From Comamonadaceae bacterium (GTDB taxonomy: Bacteria > Pseudomonadota > Gammaproteobacteria > Burkholderiales > Burkholderiaceae_C): a stretch of DNA of 15,718 bases. Made by a program: the position numbers and the translations under genes. Shown here piece by piece: positions 14,787-15,718 of the stretch. The stretch spans positions 1 to 15,718 of the forward strand of contig CANGMW010000020.1 of assembly GCA_947454695.1 (NCBI GenBank). Reading direction: 5' to 3'. The stretch's first letter is position 1. Each line of letters opens with the position of its first letter. The notes under the pieces are model-generated. The model worked only from the letters and a program-made list of their open reading frames with translations. It made no database searches and was not told the DNA's origin.

Positions 14787-15718
14787 ATGGCCAAGTTTTT
14801 CATTGACCGCCCGATTTTTGCGTGGGTGATCGCGCTGTTCGTCACCGTGATGGGCGTGCTGGCGGTTGTCCAGCTTCCTATTGCGCAGTACCCGCCGGTG
14901 GCGCCGCCGTCCATCATCGTTACCGCCACCTACCCTGGCGCTTCGGCGCAGACGCTGGAAGACAGTGTGCTGTCGCTGATCGAGCGCGAGATGAACGGCT
15001 CGCCGGGCATGATCTACATGGAGTCGGTCGCGCAAGCCAACGGCACAGGCACCATCACCATCAGCTTTGAGCCGGGCACCAACCCGGACTTGGCCCAAGT
15101 GGATGTGCAAAACCGCCTCTCGCGCGCGGCACCCCGCCTGCCCAGCGCGGTCACACAGCAGGGCGTGCGGGTGGACAAATCGCGCACCAACTTTTTGCTC
15201 TTCATCACGCTGGCTTCTAACGATCCCGCCTGGGACCCGGTCGCCCTGGGCGACTTTGCCTCACGCAGCGTCTTGCCTGAGATTCAGCGTTTGCCGGGTG
15301 TAGGCCAGGCGCAGTTGTTCGGCACCGAGCGCGCCATGCGCATCTGGATCGATCCGTCCAAACTGCTGAGCTACAACCTGTCCACCAACGATGTGAACAA
15401 CGCCATCCGCGCCCAAAATGCGCAGGTGTCTTCGGGCGAGATCGGCAGCTTGCCCAATATCCTGGGCCAGGGCATTGCGGCCACGCTCATCGTGGACGGG
15501 CAGCTCAGCAATCCGGAACAGTTCGGCCGCGTGGTCTTGCGCGCCAACAGCGATGGCTCCACGGTGCGTCTCAAAGACGTGGCACGCATTGAGTTGGGTG
15601 CGCAGGTTTACACCCCCTCGGCCCGGCTCAACGGCAAACCCGCCACCGGCATTGGCGTTCAGCTCTCGCCCACCGGCAACGCCTTGGCCACGGCCCAGGC
15701 GATTCGCACCCGGATGAC
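14787..15718 (+). CDS. RND multidrug efflux transporter, HAE1/AcrB family (5' part)
   Basis: The first 310 codons of a pump that should be about 1,040-1,060 residues long; the gene runs off the window. It starts MAKFFIDRPIFAWVIALF, the typical first membrane helix of AcrB/MexB, followed by the porter domain with QLPIAQYPPVAPPSIIVTATYPGASAQ, EREMNGSPGM, FEPGTNPDLAQVDVQNRL and GVGQAQLFGTERAMRIWIDP. In this family the proton-motive force exports hydrophobic drugs, dyes or solvents through a trimer. The proton-relay aspartates of helix 4 lie beyond the window. The start has AAAGAGAC upstream and is 12 bases after the adaptor stop, a normal operon arrangement. No frame break is seen in the visible part. 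Confidence 0.93.
   Translation, partial: MAKFFIDRPIFAWVIALFVTVMGVLAVVQLPIAQYPPVAPPSIIVTATYPGASAQTLEDSVLSLIEREMNGSPGMIYMESVAQANGTGTITISFEPGTNPDLAQVDVQNRLSRAAPRLPSAVTQQGVRVDKSRTNFLLFITLASNDPAWDPVALGDFASRSVLPEIQRLPGVGQAQLFGTERAMRIWIDPSKLLSYNLSTNDVNNAIRAQNAQVSSGEIGSLPNILGQGIAATLIVDGQLSNPEQFGRVVLRANSDGSTVRLKDVARIELGAQVYTPSARLNGKPATGIGVQLSPTGNALATAQAIRTRM

Overview
The window is high-GC chromosomal DNA with closely packed genes on both strands. The gene content suggests a betaproteobacterium of the Burkholderiales, most likely Comamonadaceae (Rhodoferax/Polaromonas/Acidovorax-like). The main clues are a TorF-type porin next to a P-II gene, a methionine synthase split into two genes, an S-adenosylhomocysteine (SAH) riboswitch, and short interspersed repeats that I recall from this family. 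These assignments come from reading motifs and from memory, not from database searches.

Left end (1-1070): on the minus strand, a nitrogen-regulated unit is led by a near-consensus sigma-54 promoter with an upstream NtrC-like palindrome. It drives an outer-membrane TorF-family porin and then a P-II protein (only its first 16 codons are inside the window). Next, on the plus strand, is comM, the branch-migration helicase of natural transformation.

Middle (2600-7210): a nitronate-monooxygenase-like flavoprotein and an MFS transporter lie on the minus strand. A second, divergent MFS transporter lies on the plus strand. It converges on a glycine-zipper membrane-anchored protein on the minus strand. 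The short gap between comM and the flavoprotein holds a stem-loop and two runs of short tandem repeats.

Methionine synthase block (7250-11357, minus strand): the homocysteine/zinc module is one gene (348 aa). The folate, cobalamin and SAM-reactivation modules form a second gene (940 aa). Between them lies a clear SAH riboswitch, and its 3' strand overlaps a hairpin that would hide the ribosome binding site of the second gene. Methylation by-product SAH could therefore tune production of the catalytic half.

Right end (11450-15718, plus strand): recQ, then a periplasmic lipoprotein adaptor and the first 310 codons of its RND efflux pump.

The most interesting signals are the SAH riboswitch inside the split metH unit, the sigma-54/NtrC control region, and two different short interspersed repeats carried in frame inside conserved housekeeping genes: one in the linker before the SAM-activation domain of MetH, one in the zinc-binding domain of RecQ. 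I see no CRISPR array, prophage, insertion sequence, tRNA or rRNA, and nothing that looks like a wholly new multi-gene system.
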